Shown piece by piece: positions 22,519 to 33,541 of a stretch of 64,000 nt of DNA; the stretch's first letter is position 1; every line of letters begins with the position of its first letter. Source of the DNA: Astrocystis sublimbata (Eukaryota > Ascomycota > Sordariomycetes > Xylariales > Xylariaceae). Under the pieces are notes generated by a model, which saw only the letters and a program-made list of their open reading frames with translations, made no database searches and was not told where the DNA came from. The stretch is from contig JAJNNY010000049.1 in the NCBI GenBank assembly GCA_022453515.1, positions 1 through 64,000 on the forward strand, in the 5' to 3' direction. The translations under genes and the position numbers were made by a program.

Positions 22519-23234
22519 TTAATCCATCAGATGCTGTCCCTGCTGAGCAATACTCCAAGCTACAATATCCTCCCACACTATACACACATGTTCCCCGTCA
22601 AGCCCTGTAATACCACCTAGTGATGGATTGACATATTCCACAGTCAGGTCCGGATTGCACATCAACATTTGCCGTAAGAAGTCAATGCAGTGTCTCGTAT
22701 GCCAGTCGGTCTCGTAATCATTCAAATCCGAGAAAGTGACATTTACTCCATATTTGACTGCATCGAATAAAACATAGTAGGCTTGTCTGATAGCATCTAC
22801 ACAATGGAGTTGATGATACACTGCCAGGCTTGCACCGTAAGGAGCAATCACAGGATCATGAAAGAAACCTCCATGGGGCGGAAATATCGACTCCCAAAGT
22901 TTATTCGTTTCCGCTGATGGGGCCTCCGCGAAGCTTTGGTTGTAAATAAATGAACCAGTGGCCACGCGAACTTATAACTCTGTAAGCTTCGAATGAATGA
23001 GACTGGAGTGTTGGTCTTACAGGTGGAATTCAAAACCGTACCAGTCGTGCCCACACATGTACTTCTATGCTGCATCTGGCTGGTTGAATATCCGGCGAGC
23101 GCACCGACAAGAAAGATGAGTAGCAATAGGAACACAGCTAGAGCTCTTTTGAGCCCTGTATATTCGCAGGATATCTCAAGGTGTCCAGGGACCGGCTCTT
23201 CATTGTCAACTAGCTGAGTGTAGATGGCGGCCAT
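22519..23234 (-). CDS. UstYa-family (DUF3328) oxidase B, 221 aa
   Basis: Exons 23234-23021 and 22970-22519 join across a 50-bp intron. The start is the ATG of MAAIYTQL. A transmembrane helix (ALAVFLLLLIFLVGALAGY) lies near residues 30-50, and the rest faces the lumen or outside. Both conserved metal-site motifs are intact: HQLHC (124-128, in AVYHQLHCVDAIRQAYY) and HTRHC (162-166, in DWHTRHCIDFLRQMLMC). The FIYNQSFAEAPSAETNKLWESIF segment, typical for the family, precedes them, and the end has the usual CIVWEDIVAWSIAQQ element. It converges with oxidase A and is likely a functional crosslinking oxidase acting on the cluster peptide in the secretory pathway; the substrate is inferred from context only. 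Confidence 0.92.
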
Positions 23235-23724
23235 GATCGTGATCTTGGAAAACAAAGGCACTGTTGTTGTGGTGAGAAACTCTGGGAGGATGATATGGCA
23301 ATTTCTTGATGAGGTTCGCGTGAATTACAAAGGGTAGCGGAAACTACTTTAGTGAGGGGGGATTGGAAAGACCCTGAATCTTGACCTCTTGCAATGACTA
23401 CTTCTCCAGCCTGATCTCCTATCCATTCAAACCAACCGCTTCTACAACCGTGCTGATGGGTATTACTATGCAAGCCTTACGCCGTTAATATCACTGTGCG
23501 TCATTTCCCGTGATAGAACCGGTGAGAGGAGTTGGTCGGCTGAGTGTAACCTTGGCTGCATGTGAATGTATTACCCTTCCATCGTCTATGAATATCTCAA
23601 TGCGGCACCCATGACCAACAGGCTCAAGAACATCCACCAGCTCTTAAAGACTTGCTTTGTCGGTCACGTAGGAGATCGAAGACACAACTCTCACAGCCTG
23701 AATAGCAAATAAGGCGAACCAATC
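23235..23724. promoter_or_regulatory. Shared divergent promoter, UstYa-B and UstYa-C
   Basis: 490 bp between the start codons of two head-to-head oxidase genes. No gene is visible. It probably drives both genes. Confidence 0.4.
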
Positions 23725-24458
23725 ATGCGTATTCTCGATATGCTTGGGTCTCCCAGGTACTTTCAGCTGTTCCCTCTGGACCAACCTGAACGCCACCATC
23801 CACGGCCATGGCTCAAGCAAGTTCTTGCTGTTGTATTCATACTCTTCCTCATCGTCTCCACATTTGGAGTGTATCTGCTCTTTGAGAATCAGCCTCCAAA
23901 AGGGTCAATCTTCCAAGGTCGGCACATATGTTTTCCCTTGGTGAAAAGGAACTAACAGATCAAAGTCGATACTATTTCAAAGACATTTCAATACGATCGG
24001 AATTTTTCCTATGCCCCAAGCAATACAACAAATGCCGCGTGGCAAAGCTTATTTCCAAAAGGCGGAGGTTTCTTCTCCCACCCACCTGAGTTGCCATCTC
24101 GTGTCACAATATCGGTCTTTCACCAGTTACACTGTATGGTATGCCCCCCCTTTTTTTGATCAGTCTAGGTCTGGATCCTGTTGCCAACCTCTGATAGAGC
24201 GGTATCCATCGCGCTTATTGGCTTCTTTACGATGCGTCTCGGACCGGCCAAGGATTGTCGGATGAGGAATTCCCGCCGATGGCATCCCCATCCCACATCC
24301 GACATTGCATTGACTTAATTCGCCAAGCTTTGATGTGTCATTCGGATCGCACAATAGAACCCAAGGATGATACTGGAGGGGTAAGCGGGTTCGGAGTTAT
24401 GCACAGTTGCGTCGACTATTGGGGGCTAATTGAACGCATCGAGGAGTGGCAAACTTGA
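23725..24458 (+). CDS. UstYa-family (DUF3328) oxidase C, 208 aa
   Basis: Exons 23725-23917, 23966-24138 and 24198-24458. The first intron has a weak donor (GTCGGC), and its acceptor is probably the AAAG after CTAAC, because the nearer CAG is too close to the branch point; only this choice keeps the frame. The transmembrane helix is VLAVVFILFLIVSTFGVYLLF. Motifs are complete: FQYDRNFSYAPSNTTNAAW, HQLHC (117-121) and HIRHC (155-159, in SHIRHCIDLIRQALMC), with the C-terminal GGVSGFGVMHSCVDYWGL that is typical of the family. It is probably an active oxidase of the peptide pathway. Its downstream side is where the LINE inserted, about 70 bp after the stop codon. Confidence 0.88.
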
Positions 24459-24527
24459 TTTCCACGAGCCAGGAGCGTGTTTGAAGTAGCACTGAGATGT
24501 TGGTAGATCCAACTGAAAGTCCCATAA

Positions 24528-24542
24528 GCGGTGAGTGGCTGG
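24528..24542 (+). repeat. Left target-site duplication of the LINE
   Basis: GCGGTGAGTGGCTGG matches GCGGCGAGTGGCTGG at 30489-30503 in 14 of 15 positions; the one difference is C-to-T. The two copies bound the LINE exactly. Confidence 0.8.
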
Positions 24543-24586
24543 AGGAGGAGGAGGAGGAGGAGGAGGAGGAGGAGGAGGAGGAGGAG
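24541..24586 (+). repeat. (GGA)n microsatellite = 3' tail of the LINE
   Basis: About 15 GGA units. Read on the minus strand, the coding strand of the LINE, this is a TCC-repeat tail directly after the element's 3' end and next to the target-site duplication. This fits a simple-repeat tail added during target-primed reverse transcription. Confidence 0.8.
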
Positions 24587-24599
24587 TCTATTAACGTCT

Positions 24600-27500
24600 A
24601 TCTTAGGTAGCTATGGCTAATTGGGGAGTTCGATTGTGGCCACCCGTATAGCACCGGTCGCCGGTCGGCTATAGCTTCCTTACGTGACCCTGCAGGGTTT
24701 ATGTATAAATAGACGGCTATAAACAGCTGCCGCTAATATGGGAAAGGATATAGGAGAGGGTGCCAGTCGTTGGCTACGCCCGGTTTTCCTAAGCGGGGGG
24801 GCTTCCGCTTGTAGTGCTACGGCTGGCAGGGGTGGGTTAGGCATGATTACGCTATAGATAGATGTCTAGGGGGTCCTTGCACTAGAACTTCCAGAATTCT
24901 GTTGCTGCTTCCATGCCTGTAAGGCGTTGCTTTTCGGTCTTAGGCTATATAGAGCCTAGGAGCTTATTCCGCATGTCGGGGCATTTAAAAATGTGGCCCT
25001 AGTCCTGTTTTTTGCCGCAGGTACAAGTTGTAATACGGTTGGGCGGGTATCCAAACTACCGATAGTATAATACGAAGTATCCGTATCCCGATCTTTTAGT
25101 AAGTAGGGAGCGAAGTAATCCGCGGGACAGGTTAAGCTCCGGGAGGTCCGAGGCCTTATTTAGCTACTTAATCCCGAGTTTGGTATAGGTTTTGGGGCGG
25201 TTGGCCTGCCACTATTGTTAGGCAATCCGCTTTGTAGTCTTTCTAGCCTCGCTTTTAACGTGGGAGTAGGAGGGTAGGTCTGTTCTGGCTGGGTGGTCCG
25301 GGGGTAGGGGCTGCTTGGAGAGGGCCCCTGTAAGGGCGTCCGCTGCCTCGTTGCCTGCTATATTTGTATGGCCTGGGGACTAGTGGAGGTGTAGGCGGCC
25401 GGGAGTCCTAGTTGCGAGGCGCCGGAATTCTGCGAATCTGTATACCGAAGAGTGGGGCGAGCCGTTTAGTAGGTTGGTAAGGACCGAGGTGTTGTCTAGG
25501 CAGAGGTGGAGGGGCATAAAGGACTTGTAGTACCGGTCTACGAACTACCGGAGTGTTTTAAGGGCCCCGTTGGCTTCTATATTAAAGACCTCCTTATCCC
25601 CTAGCTAGTCCGAAGCGGAGTAAGCCCTAGTACTATTCGCGTATACAACGAAACCCCAGGACATAGAGGTATCTTTGGAGCCGTTGGAGTATATAATAAT
25701 ACTAGGGAGGCCAGCCGTTTGTACAGAGAGCATACGTGTTGCCCAAGCTTTATATGCTTTGGCTATTTTATTTTTGTTATTGAGCTCCTCCCTAGGAGTG
25801 GGCTAGGGGGGGAGAGGAGCTGTTAATAAAGGGTAGCGAATATATAGGACTAGACTTATGTTTTATTATAGGATCGTATCTCTTTTAGCTGTACGTTCTT
25901 TAATTTAGTAGATTAGTAAATATTATTTATCTAGTTTTAAAAGCTGGACTATTACTATATATCTAATATATTTTAAACAAGGTATACTTATAATTAGGCT
26001 AGATTCTTAAAATACTACTAAGTAAAAAAAAGTGCGCTAAACTAGGACAACTGTTTTTGCCGCTAGACTAAGAGCCGAGTGTACTTTTTATATATAGCCG
26101 GTAGTCCTGGCCCCAACCTCCCTAGTCCTACTACAGAGGGACTAGCGGAAAAGGCTACCGTACTAAACGGTACTACTATAAGTTATTATAGGGACCACTA
26201 TCGCTTTAGCAACAATAGAAATAAAGGTCTAAGGGGCGCCTTGTTAGGTATTCCCGAGGGACTTAAGGAAGGAAGCCACTTTAGTTGTTTTGCCGGCCTA
26301 TACTTCTATATGGTACCTAAACCGTAGGCGGGTATTAAAAAAAATACCTAGCTATTTAACTAGCGAACGGGAGGGTATTATAGCTATATCTAATACTATT
26401 ATTAGGTTTTTTATTTTTTCTAGAAAAATAGTATAGCTAATATATATAAGTTCGTATTTACTAAGCTTAAAAGCGATAGTGTTTTCCCTGCCCTAGCGGG
26501 TAATATAAACTACCCTAAGGGTTAGGATAAGAGAGTTATTTCTAAAGTTACGCCTATGTTCTGCTAGGGCGTAGTTATTTGTATACCTGAATATATCCCT
26601 AAGGATCCCTATTTAGAAAAGGGGGGAGATAAAAAGTATAAAAAGGATAGGAGAGATAGGCAAGCCCTAAGGGAGGCCGCTTTTTAGCCGTTAGGAGGGA
26701 GAGAGGGTATCCTTTAGCCTAAAAAAAGCCGTCCAGTTTATTATAAAGGATTGGACCCATTTAGCGAGATAGGGATCCTACCCTTAATTTAATATACAAG
26801 TAATAAAGCGATTATAAAGAACTATATTAAAGGCGCCAGCTATGTCTATTATAAGTAGGGAGGATACACGCCCTTTAGTAGCTATATTATTTTCGATATT
26901 GTGGGATAGTGCGAACGTAAGGTCTAGAGCTAACCGATTTGGGAGGGCCCCGAACTATTATTGGGGTAATACTTTATTTAAAATAGCTATAATTGCTATA
27001 CGCCTAGCTATAATCCTTTCGAGACTTTTACTAATATAGGGGAGGAGGGAAATGGGGCGCTAGGATTTAACCATAGTATAATTATTTTTGTTTAGTTTTA
27101 GCAGAAAGACTATTTTAGCGTTCCTGTAGCACTTGGGGTAGTAGCCTATTTTAAGGTAGGAGTTATATAGCTTTGTAATAGTAGGGCTGTACTACCGCTA
27201 TACTAGGCTAATTATAGCAATATTTATTTTGTTAAAGCCCGGGGCGGTGTAGGAAACGCCGCAGTATATGGCCCTCGCCTCCGGTTTAGTAACTGTTATA
27301 TTAATCTTGACTCGCTGTCTGTAGGTGGGGCCTGGGGCACCTTTGGGGAGAGGGTCGCGAATATTATCCCCCGTAGCCCTGACTATAAGGATGTTCTATA
27401 TAAGTATCTGGGTCTTTTTAACGGGGTTTATATAAACTTTTTTTTTATGTTTGAGTGGGGGAGCGCTAAATCGGTTGGTAGGTTTCCTTTATTTAGCTAT

Positions 27501-28560
27501 AGCGAAGAGTTGGGAAGGGGTATCTGTTTTAGAGATAATAGTTCTTTAGTAATTTCTTTTTGCCCTTTTGTATCCTTTTTTGTATTCCTGGACTTATTTA
27601 TAGGTAAGAGTCCCGTCGGACCGGTTTCTGGCGAGCTGGGTATATAGTGTAGCGATTCCCGGGTCCTACCAGGGAGTATCCCGGTGCCCATTACCCATAG
27701 GGGTAGAAACAATTATATAGGCGTTATGAAACGCGGTACTAATGGCGGCGCTAAAATCGTTAATCGCCTTGGGGGTGAGGAGCCGATTGGGGACCTTAAG
27801 GGTAGCCGCTCTTTGTTTATATATGTTTACCCAGAATTGTATGTACTAAAGTTAGATCTTTCGTTTGTTACGCTTGGGGGGGGGGGGAGCGGAAAAGGAT
27901 AGTGGTACAGATAGTGAAATAGTCCGAGCCCGTGTAAAGGTTATTATTTACTTAGGAGGCCGCTCCTGGTATATCGGTTATTAAAAGGTTAATAATCCTT
28001 CTGCGCTTGTGCGTAGGGGTGCCTATAACTATTTATACCAGGCCTTTAGCTTCCGCGTATTATACAACTCTATCTCCTGTAGTGAGGTTATAAGTGGTAT
28101 CGGACCTGGGAGCCTAGGTCTAGTGAGTAGCGTTGAAATCCCCCGCAATAAGGATATCGGGGGGAGTGGGGAGCGCTTCTAAGGCATTTAGTACCGGGTC
28201 TTCGGCGCTACGTTTTAGAGGGCGGTATATATTGTACATAGTGAGGCCATGAACCAGTATAGCTAGGATGTAGGGGTGTGTGGTATCGCTGGGGGGGTAG
28301 GTGTGGCTTTTCTATTTATTATGGATATAAGTTATAACTCCCGGAGGGGTGGATTTCTAGTTGCCCCAAGGAGCGTAGCACTGGTAGGAGGCGTGGCTTT
28401 TATGCATATTCCTAGTGCCTATGGAATAAGTCTAGGGTTCCTATATTAAAATAATGTCTGTTTCAATATCGTTTGCTAGATATAAGAGTGTATTATAGCA
28501 AGGGGCTGACTTTCTAACGTTAGCTTGGAGAATAGTAAAGGCTTCCTACGCCTTTTTCTA
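24600..28560 (-). pseudogene. LINE ORF2 remnant (endonuclease, RT, RNase H)
   Basis: No long frame survives. The order of motifs on the minus strand is endonuclease (GDFNATH near 28120-28150), an unresolved RT core around 27 kb, RNase H (GHTNIAGNEAADALTGA near 25330-25375, preceded by a stop where Trp is expected) and a C-terminal zinc-binding motif CTCGKKQD...HIFKCP. Domain limits are approximate because of RIP. Confidence 0.75.
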
Positions 28561-28579
28561 TATTAACGGTTGGTTATTA

Positions 28580-30337
28580 TTTATTAATAGGGGCGTTGTT
28601 TATATTGTTATTATTGTTATTTCCCTTAGATTTAGCGTCCCTGTTTGTTTTGCCGTTGGATTTAAGACTTTTAGTAGCTGTGCTACCGGGGGGAGCAGGG
28701 GAGGGGCTAGCCTCGCGGCGGTGTGGGATCGCTGGTGTGCGGGATGTCCCTAGCAGGGGGGGGGCTGTAGATGCTGGGGGCTTGCGTGCTGGCGTGTTGA
28801 ATTGTTGTTGGAGGGGCCGCTTAGGGACCGTAGGGGGGTCTGTTCCCAAGGGGGGGGTAGAGGGTCGAACCTGAGTCGGCTGTAGGAGAGTCGGGGGGGT
28901 ATAGGGGTCGCCTTCCGGGCGAGGGCAGCCGCGGCTTCCTTTTATACTCTAGAGGCCCTGTCGCTTAACTGTCTGATAGCTATGAGCTGTGCCTTACTTA
29001 GCTGGACGATGCGGCCGTTTTTTATAGTTGGTCTAGCGAGGCAAGCTAGGGAGGAGGCTTAGTGGGGGCTGTGGCAGTTAGTATAGCGCTCCGGGCTAAT
29101 ATAGGCGCTGGGTACGTATGTTTTCCTGTAGATAATGCAAACCCGTTTTTTTTTGTATATACAGGAGTTGTAGAAGTCCTAATAATTATTGTACTATATA
29201 ATAGTAGTAGTTCTGGCGAATAGGCGGGAGGGTTTAGATCTAAATAGGGAGAAGTTCTTTTTAGTAGGTTTAAGTAGAGAGACTACCCAAAAGTCCGCGT
29301 TATATTTTAACGGGGCAATTCTATTGGGCTACTACCTGGTTTAGCGATAACCTTTTTTATAAGGAGGTTAACTATAGTCCGTTCTAGGGGGAGCTGGAGG
29401 GCAGGAATACCTAATACTATATAAGTAAACTATTCTTTATCCGTTTTGGCCGTAATACTATATTTAAAAAGTTTTTTATTGGATTAAAAAAAAAATTTAG
29501 TTGCTTTTTAGTTTTTATACTATACTAACCATCCAGTTAAGATCGGTATAACTATAGGGAAAAGGGCTAAAGTATATTATAGGAGCGTATAAAGCGAGAC
29601 GCGGAAATCTGCTGGGCCTAAGTTATAGGTAGTTAATATGTTAGATACTCGAAATATAACCCTAGGGCCTCCCCCTGGGCGGCGTTGCTTGGTTTTCGGT
29701 TTTTTGCTACTAATAATTGTCCAATCGGTATTATCCCTGGAGTTAGAGTTAAAAGGGGCCTACCGGCGGGGGTTTGGGACCTAGAGCGAGTGTAGGATCT
29801 GGAGCGTAAACGTTCGCTTCTACCCCTGCTGTTAGAGCGGGGTTTATTACTGAGTTAGGCACTGTTAGTAGCGCTTGTAAGCCTTTTGGCCGCTATATCA
29901 CGCGCGCTTTTACTATTTGTTACTGAAGCAGTAGTATTAGTATAAGTTAGTGCTCCTTTTATACGAGTTTCTTTGCTAATTGCTACTTTTTTTATAGGGG
30001 GGCTATTTACTGTAGGAAAGAGGGGGCGCTTAGAGGCGCTATTTCCTCTTCTTTTAGTAAGCTTTATAAAAGCGTGGGAGATCGTGTCGGATACTTTTTT
30101 TGCCTATTTAGTATGCACTATTGTGGTGCTGGTCCTGTAAAAAGCCGCGTTAACCGTAAGCGTGGTTACAGAAATAACTTCTTTATAGGCAGAGAAATTA
30201 CGGTTACAGTTTTTAAATATAGCGAGTACCGAGCGGGAACCCGTAAACTTGGGGTCTCTTAATAGCGCTTTGGCCGCAAGTACGTCCGGGGCGACGGGGG
30301 CGGGAGCAGGCCCGTTATGGGAGTCGTTAGGTGGCAT
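28580..30337 (-). pseudogene. LINE ORF1 (gag-like) remnant
   Basis: The ATG at 30337 starts MPPNDSHNGPAPAPVAPDVL and stays open for 77 codons before a RIP-type stop. Further 3' are the zinc knuckle region (CTNCHSPH...SSLAC near 29050-29090) and a Pro/Ser-rich basic tail at 28577-28849 that ends in an Asn run. This gives the usual ORF1 layout of nucleic-acid-binding gag-like proteins. Confidence 0.65.
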
Positions 30338-30488
30338 CCTTCTAGTAAGAGAGGGATATCGAGGGTGAGTTTGGGGAGGGCGTGAGCCTGTCGCAGAGGC
30401 GTAAAGCCGAGGGGATGTATAGATATTTCCTAACCAGGGAATAAGTGGGACCTTTCCAAGAACTTAAAAAGGTGGAAAGGAGGAGGTT

Positions 30489-30503
30489 GCGGCGAGTGGC
30501 TGG
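30489..30503 (+). repeat. Right target-site duplication of the LINE
   Basis: GCGGCGAGTGGCTGG, partner of 24528-24542. It is the unmutated version, with C at the position where the left copy has T. Confidence 0.8.
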
Positions 30504-31260
30504 GTCCGGTCTCCAACACGCTGTGGGCCCTGTCGTATGCGCCAGGATAAGCGACGTTTGTTAGCTTAATACAGCCTTATTACGGGTCATGCCACCATAC
30601 CGTTCTCGGAATCATGCTGCGATAATGACAGGTCGCGACCAACAAGACCAATTGTCGCAATTTATTTAGTCGCCTGGTCTAGGCAGTTGTAGACCCATCC
30701 CAGAGCCTGCATGAGACAATACGTATAATATTGCGCCACATTGGTAATTCATCTGTCTCTAGAGGTAGGCTGCAAATACAACGCCATCCCAACAGTCAAG
30801 CTTTTGGAGCACTAGCAACCAGTCATAAATCATCAATTCAATCCCTCAATGCAACGTCATGTGAAGGTACATCAGATACCTCCGGTCCTAAAGAAATCTG
30901 TGTCACGTAGACTCGGAATTATACCTAGACGAGAATGCAGCTTTTTGGAAATCCACCATTGACTACAACCTAGGTAGGTATGTACTTTCAGATACATACC
31001 TAGGTAGTTAGGTACCTCTATGTACTTTAGGTAGGTACCTAGGTACTTCACAGGCTGGATCCAGACCTTGGGAACTTTCGTTGGCACTTCTGGGTAGTAC
31101 GATATCAGATAATATATGAGCGTACGGTTCAGTGGACCGTATAGAATCTTATATGGTACATACTGCCGAGAGAGGTGAGAAGGGCCTGCTTGTATACCCA
31201 TGATGAGCCTGTGATATGTGTAGTGACCCCTTGACCTGCACCATTTCCACACATACGACC
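30504..31260. other. Intergenic with clustered TACCTAGGTA palindromes
   Basis: No gene. Between 30966 and 31050 there is a dense run of TAGGTA/TACCTA words, including two exact TACCTAGGTA palindromes (30997-31006 and 31036-31045). It is the continuation of the sequence that lay next to UstYa-C before the LINE inserted. Confidence 0.6.
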
Positions 31261-33022
31261 TTAGGCATTCGCTTGCCTAAATTTCACATCCAGTCCAACA
31301 TGATCAAGCATCCAATACATAGTGATCTTTGGGGGATTTTCCGGGTGTGTGAACCTAATGTCGAACGTTTTCAAGACATTGGTCAAAATCATCCGCAGCT
31401 GAAGCATTGCCAAGTCGCGCCCGACGCAGGCACGGGTTCCTCTGCCGAACTAGAGATGAATTAGTTAGGGCTTAGCAATGGATAATGGGTTATAGCTACT
31501 GCGAGAAAGTTGCGTTCCATTAATCTCAGAGTTGGCTCGTCTGCTTCAAGCCAACGCTCGGGTCTGAAAATATGCGCATCTTCGCCGTAAACTGCGGTAT
31601 CTCGATGGACAACGTATTGTGGGACACTAACAATCGTACCCCCTGGAATATGATGACCGTTGAATGACATGCCGCTTTCTGGCACAACACGTTCCATGGG
31701 CGGCGAGTTTGATGAATATAGTCTTAGAGACTCCTTGATTACGGCCGTTCTGGGTCCGATATTAGCGGCTAAGCTAACAGACTTCCTTAAGGCGGTGTAA
31801 GATTGGTGATAACTTACATGTACCGGCTATTACAGGTAGCGTCAACTGCTGGATTACTGCGAATCCCCGTAACCAGACGACAGTAGACGTCTGGGTTACT
31901 CAGAAGGCAATAAAATGTGGTCCCGAGAGTGACAGCAACTTCTGCAGCAGCAGCAAAACTATCTATCGTAAGATAAAGACCAGGATGAGCCACTTACTAT
32001 ATTCACTTACAATGTTTCGAATAGGATGTTTACAGCTGTGGCGTGTTCATCAAAATTATCAAGGTTCTTCCGATCGGCGAGGACTTTGCAAATAAAGGTT
32101 TTATCACATCGATGAGTGGTTTCGTCATGAAGTTTGATTCGATTCTCAACTTCCTAAAAATAAATAAGATAATTTCCAAACATAGAGAAGGGGAGAAGTT
32201 CGATTACCTCCATAAACTCTTGCGTAGGATCCGGAAAGGTTTGAAAGTGTCGGAGAAAACCCATGACTCTATCATTGGCAAGGGTCCATGAGCACCATTC
32301 CGGCGTCTGCCCCAGAATCGCAGCGAATCCTGTAATAGTTTTGAAGGTGTATATCCATTGGTTCCAGTCAGCTCTGTTCTTCATATAGCCGTATGGAACC
32401 CCAAAGATTAGTGCAAATGTGATATCGAATGACCAGAAGAATGACCAATAAGATAGGTCGACGGATTCTTCTTGTGATTCCATCATCTGACCAACGAAGG
32501 TATCAATACTTTCTTTAATTTCACCCAAGAAGAGTGACGAGCATGTAGTCAGGTTCTTGCAAAGTATTGCTTTTAGTCGTTTGTTATGGGCAACATCTTG
32601 CGTTGTGAAGACTGTGTCCATTGGCTGGCCACGAAACAACGGTCGAAAAACATTATAGAATTCACTCTGCTATCAAATCAGCCTCTGACATACTGCCTCA
32701 TTCACAAGTACTTAGTTTGGTAATTTTCGAGACTAACTTTAACGAACAAATTCTTCGTATCATACACCACTGGTATACAAGAAGGATCGGCTATAGAGAT
32801 ATGATTTGGTCCTGTCTGGACGATGGGCCCATATCTGTGGTGTAGTTCTGCGTAATGGATAGGTCCTTTCCCATCACAAAGAAGCCAGATGCGATACAAT
32901 GGTGAGACCCGAGCTGGTAGCGGACCAGGAAGCGACCCAAGGCGTGGCCGAATTAATCGAAGGATGTATTTATAAGCGAATGCCCAAGCAAAGAAGACAC
33001 ATGCAAGCATGAGAAGTGCCAT
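31261..33022 (-). CDS. Cytochrome P450 A, 496 aa, atypical I-helix
   Basis: Six exons: 33022-32738, 32666-32208, 32153-32011, 31958-31818, 31773-31500 and 31449-31261, with introns of 44-71 bp; together they keep one frame. The N-terminal anchor is MALLMLACVFFAWAFAYKYIL, followed by the proline-rich LGSLPGPLPARVSPLY. Other marks are KSEFYNVFRPLF across the first junction, the ExxR pair (Glu357, Arg360 in VIKESLRLY), ERVVPESGMSFNGHHIPGGT, the FRPERW element, and the heme loop FGRGTRACVG with Cys442 as thiolate ligand. It resembles the pisatin-demethylase-like group. The I-helix reads FFAAAAEVAVTLGTTF instead of AGxDTT, so the usual proton-relay Asp/Thr pair is not evident; the intron there makes exact residues slightly uncertain. 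It is probably a tailoring enzyme of the peptide cluster. Exons 4-5 are the least certain. Confidence 0.85.
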
Positions 33023-33541
33023 TGCGAGTTTTTTGATTGATTCAGAAGATAATAATTGAGTTATCAGCTCAACCTCTTTCACTTCAATAAACAATCAGAG
33101 TTTGGTGCCTTTTGATGATTGTAGAAAGGTAGGCAGATAGGGTTAGGTAATTATGGTCATGGATACGAGAGACATCTTTGCTGTCGAGGTACCCATGTAC
33201 TGTGAGCTACGTACATGTACTGTACATGTTACGGTACTCACCTACATGTAAGGTATAATGCATGTACCTAGCACTGATCCATGTCCAACCCTGCCCAGGC
33301 GGCTAGCCACATGCGCAGGGGTGCTGCCTGGCTGCGACCCCAATTTTGCCCGCACCTGCAGCAGGCTTCCTTTCCCCGTCTTACTGGATACTCGGTACGT
33401 ACTGGCTGACGCACGGGACTTTCAATGCCTTTTCTACTTCTACATACCGACAAGCGATTAGGTAGTGCTTTTATCCCCAAAATCTTTCCCTTGTGCATAT
33501 CCTCTATCCTTCTACGCTCAACTTCATCCAATTCACACATC
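33023..33541. promoter_or_regulatory. Divergent P450 promoter rich in GTACATG palindromes
   Basis: 519 bp between two head-to-head P450 start codons. At 33190-33270 it packs several related palindromic words: CATGTAC at 33194, the perfect GTACATGTAC at 33211-33220, TGTACATG just after it, TACATGTA at 33243 and CATGTAC at 33261. These could be binding sites for a pathway regulator. Confidence 0.4.

Larger units (their letters stand above)
24543..30488 (-). mobile_element. Full-length non-LTR retrotransposon (LINE, Tad1/I-like), RIP-decayed
   Basis: About 5.9 kb on the minus strand, bounded by a 15-bp target-site duplication and ending in a TCC-repeat tail. In 5' to 3' order I can read an ORF1 beginning at 30337, a CCHC zinc knuckle near 29040-29100, an apurinic-type endonuclease motif (DILIAGDFNATH) near 28110-28165, a reverse transcriptase region at roughly 26.7-27.9 kb, an RNase H motif (SPGHTNIAGNEAAD) near 25330-25380, and a terminal zinc motif (CTCG...GHIFKCP) near 24985-25035. 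Stops are scattered throughout, often where TGG or CAG codons are expected, and TpA is abundant, which is the mark of RIP. It is dead but structurally complete. Confidence 0.85.

Noticed and set aside
28577..28874. Overlapping opposite-strand frames around a Pro/Ser-rich segment
   Set aside because: Minus strand is part of LINE ORF1; the plus-strand frame is its shadow. Neither is an independent gene.
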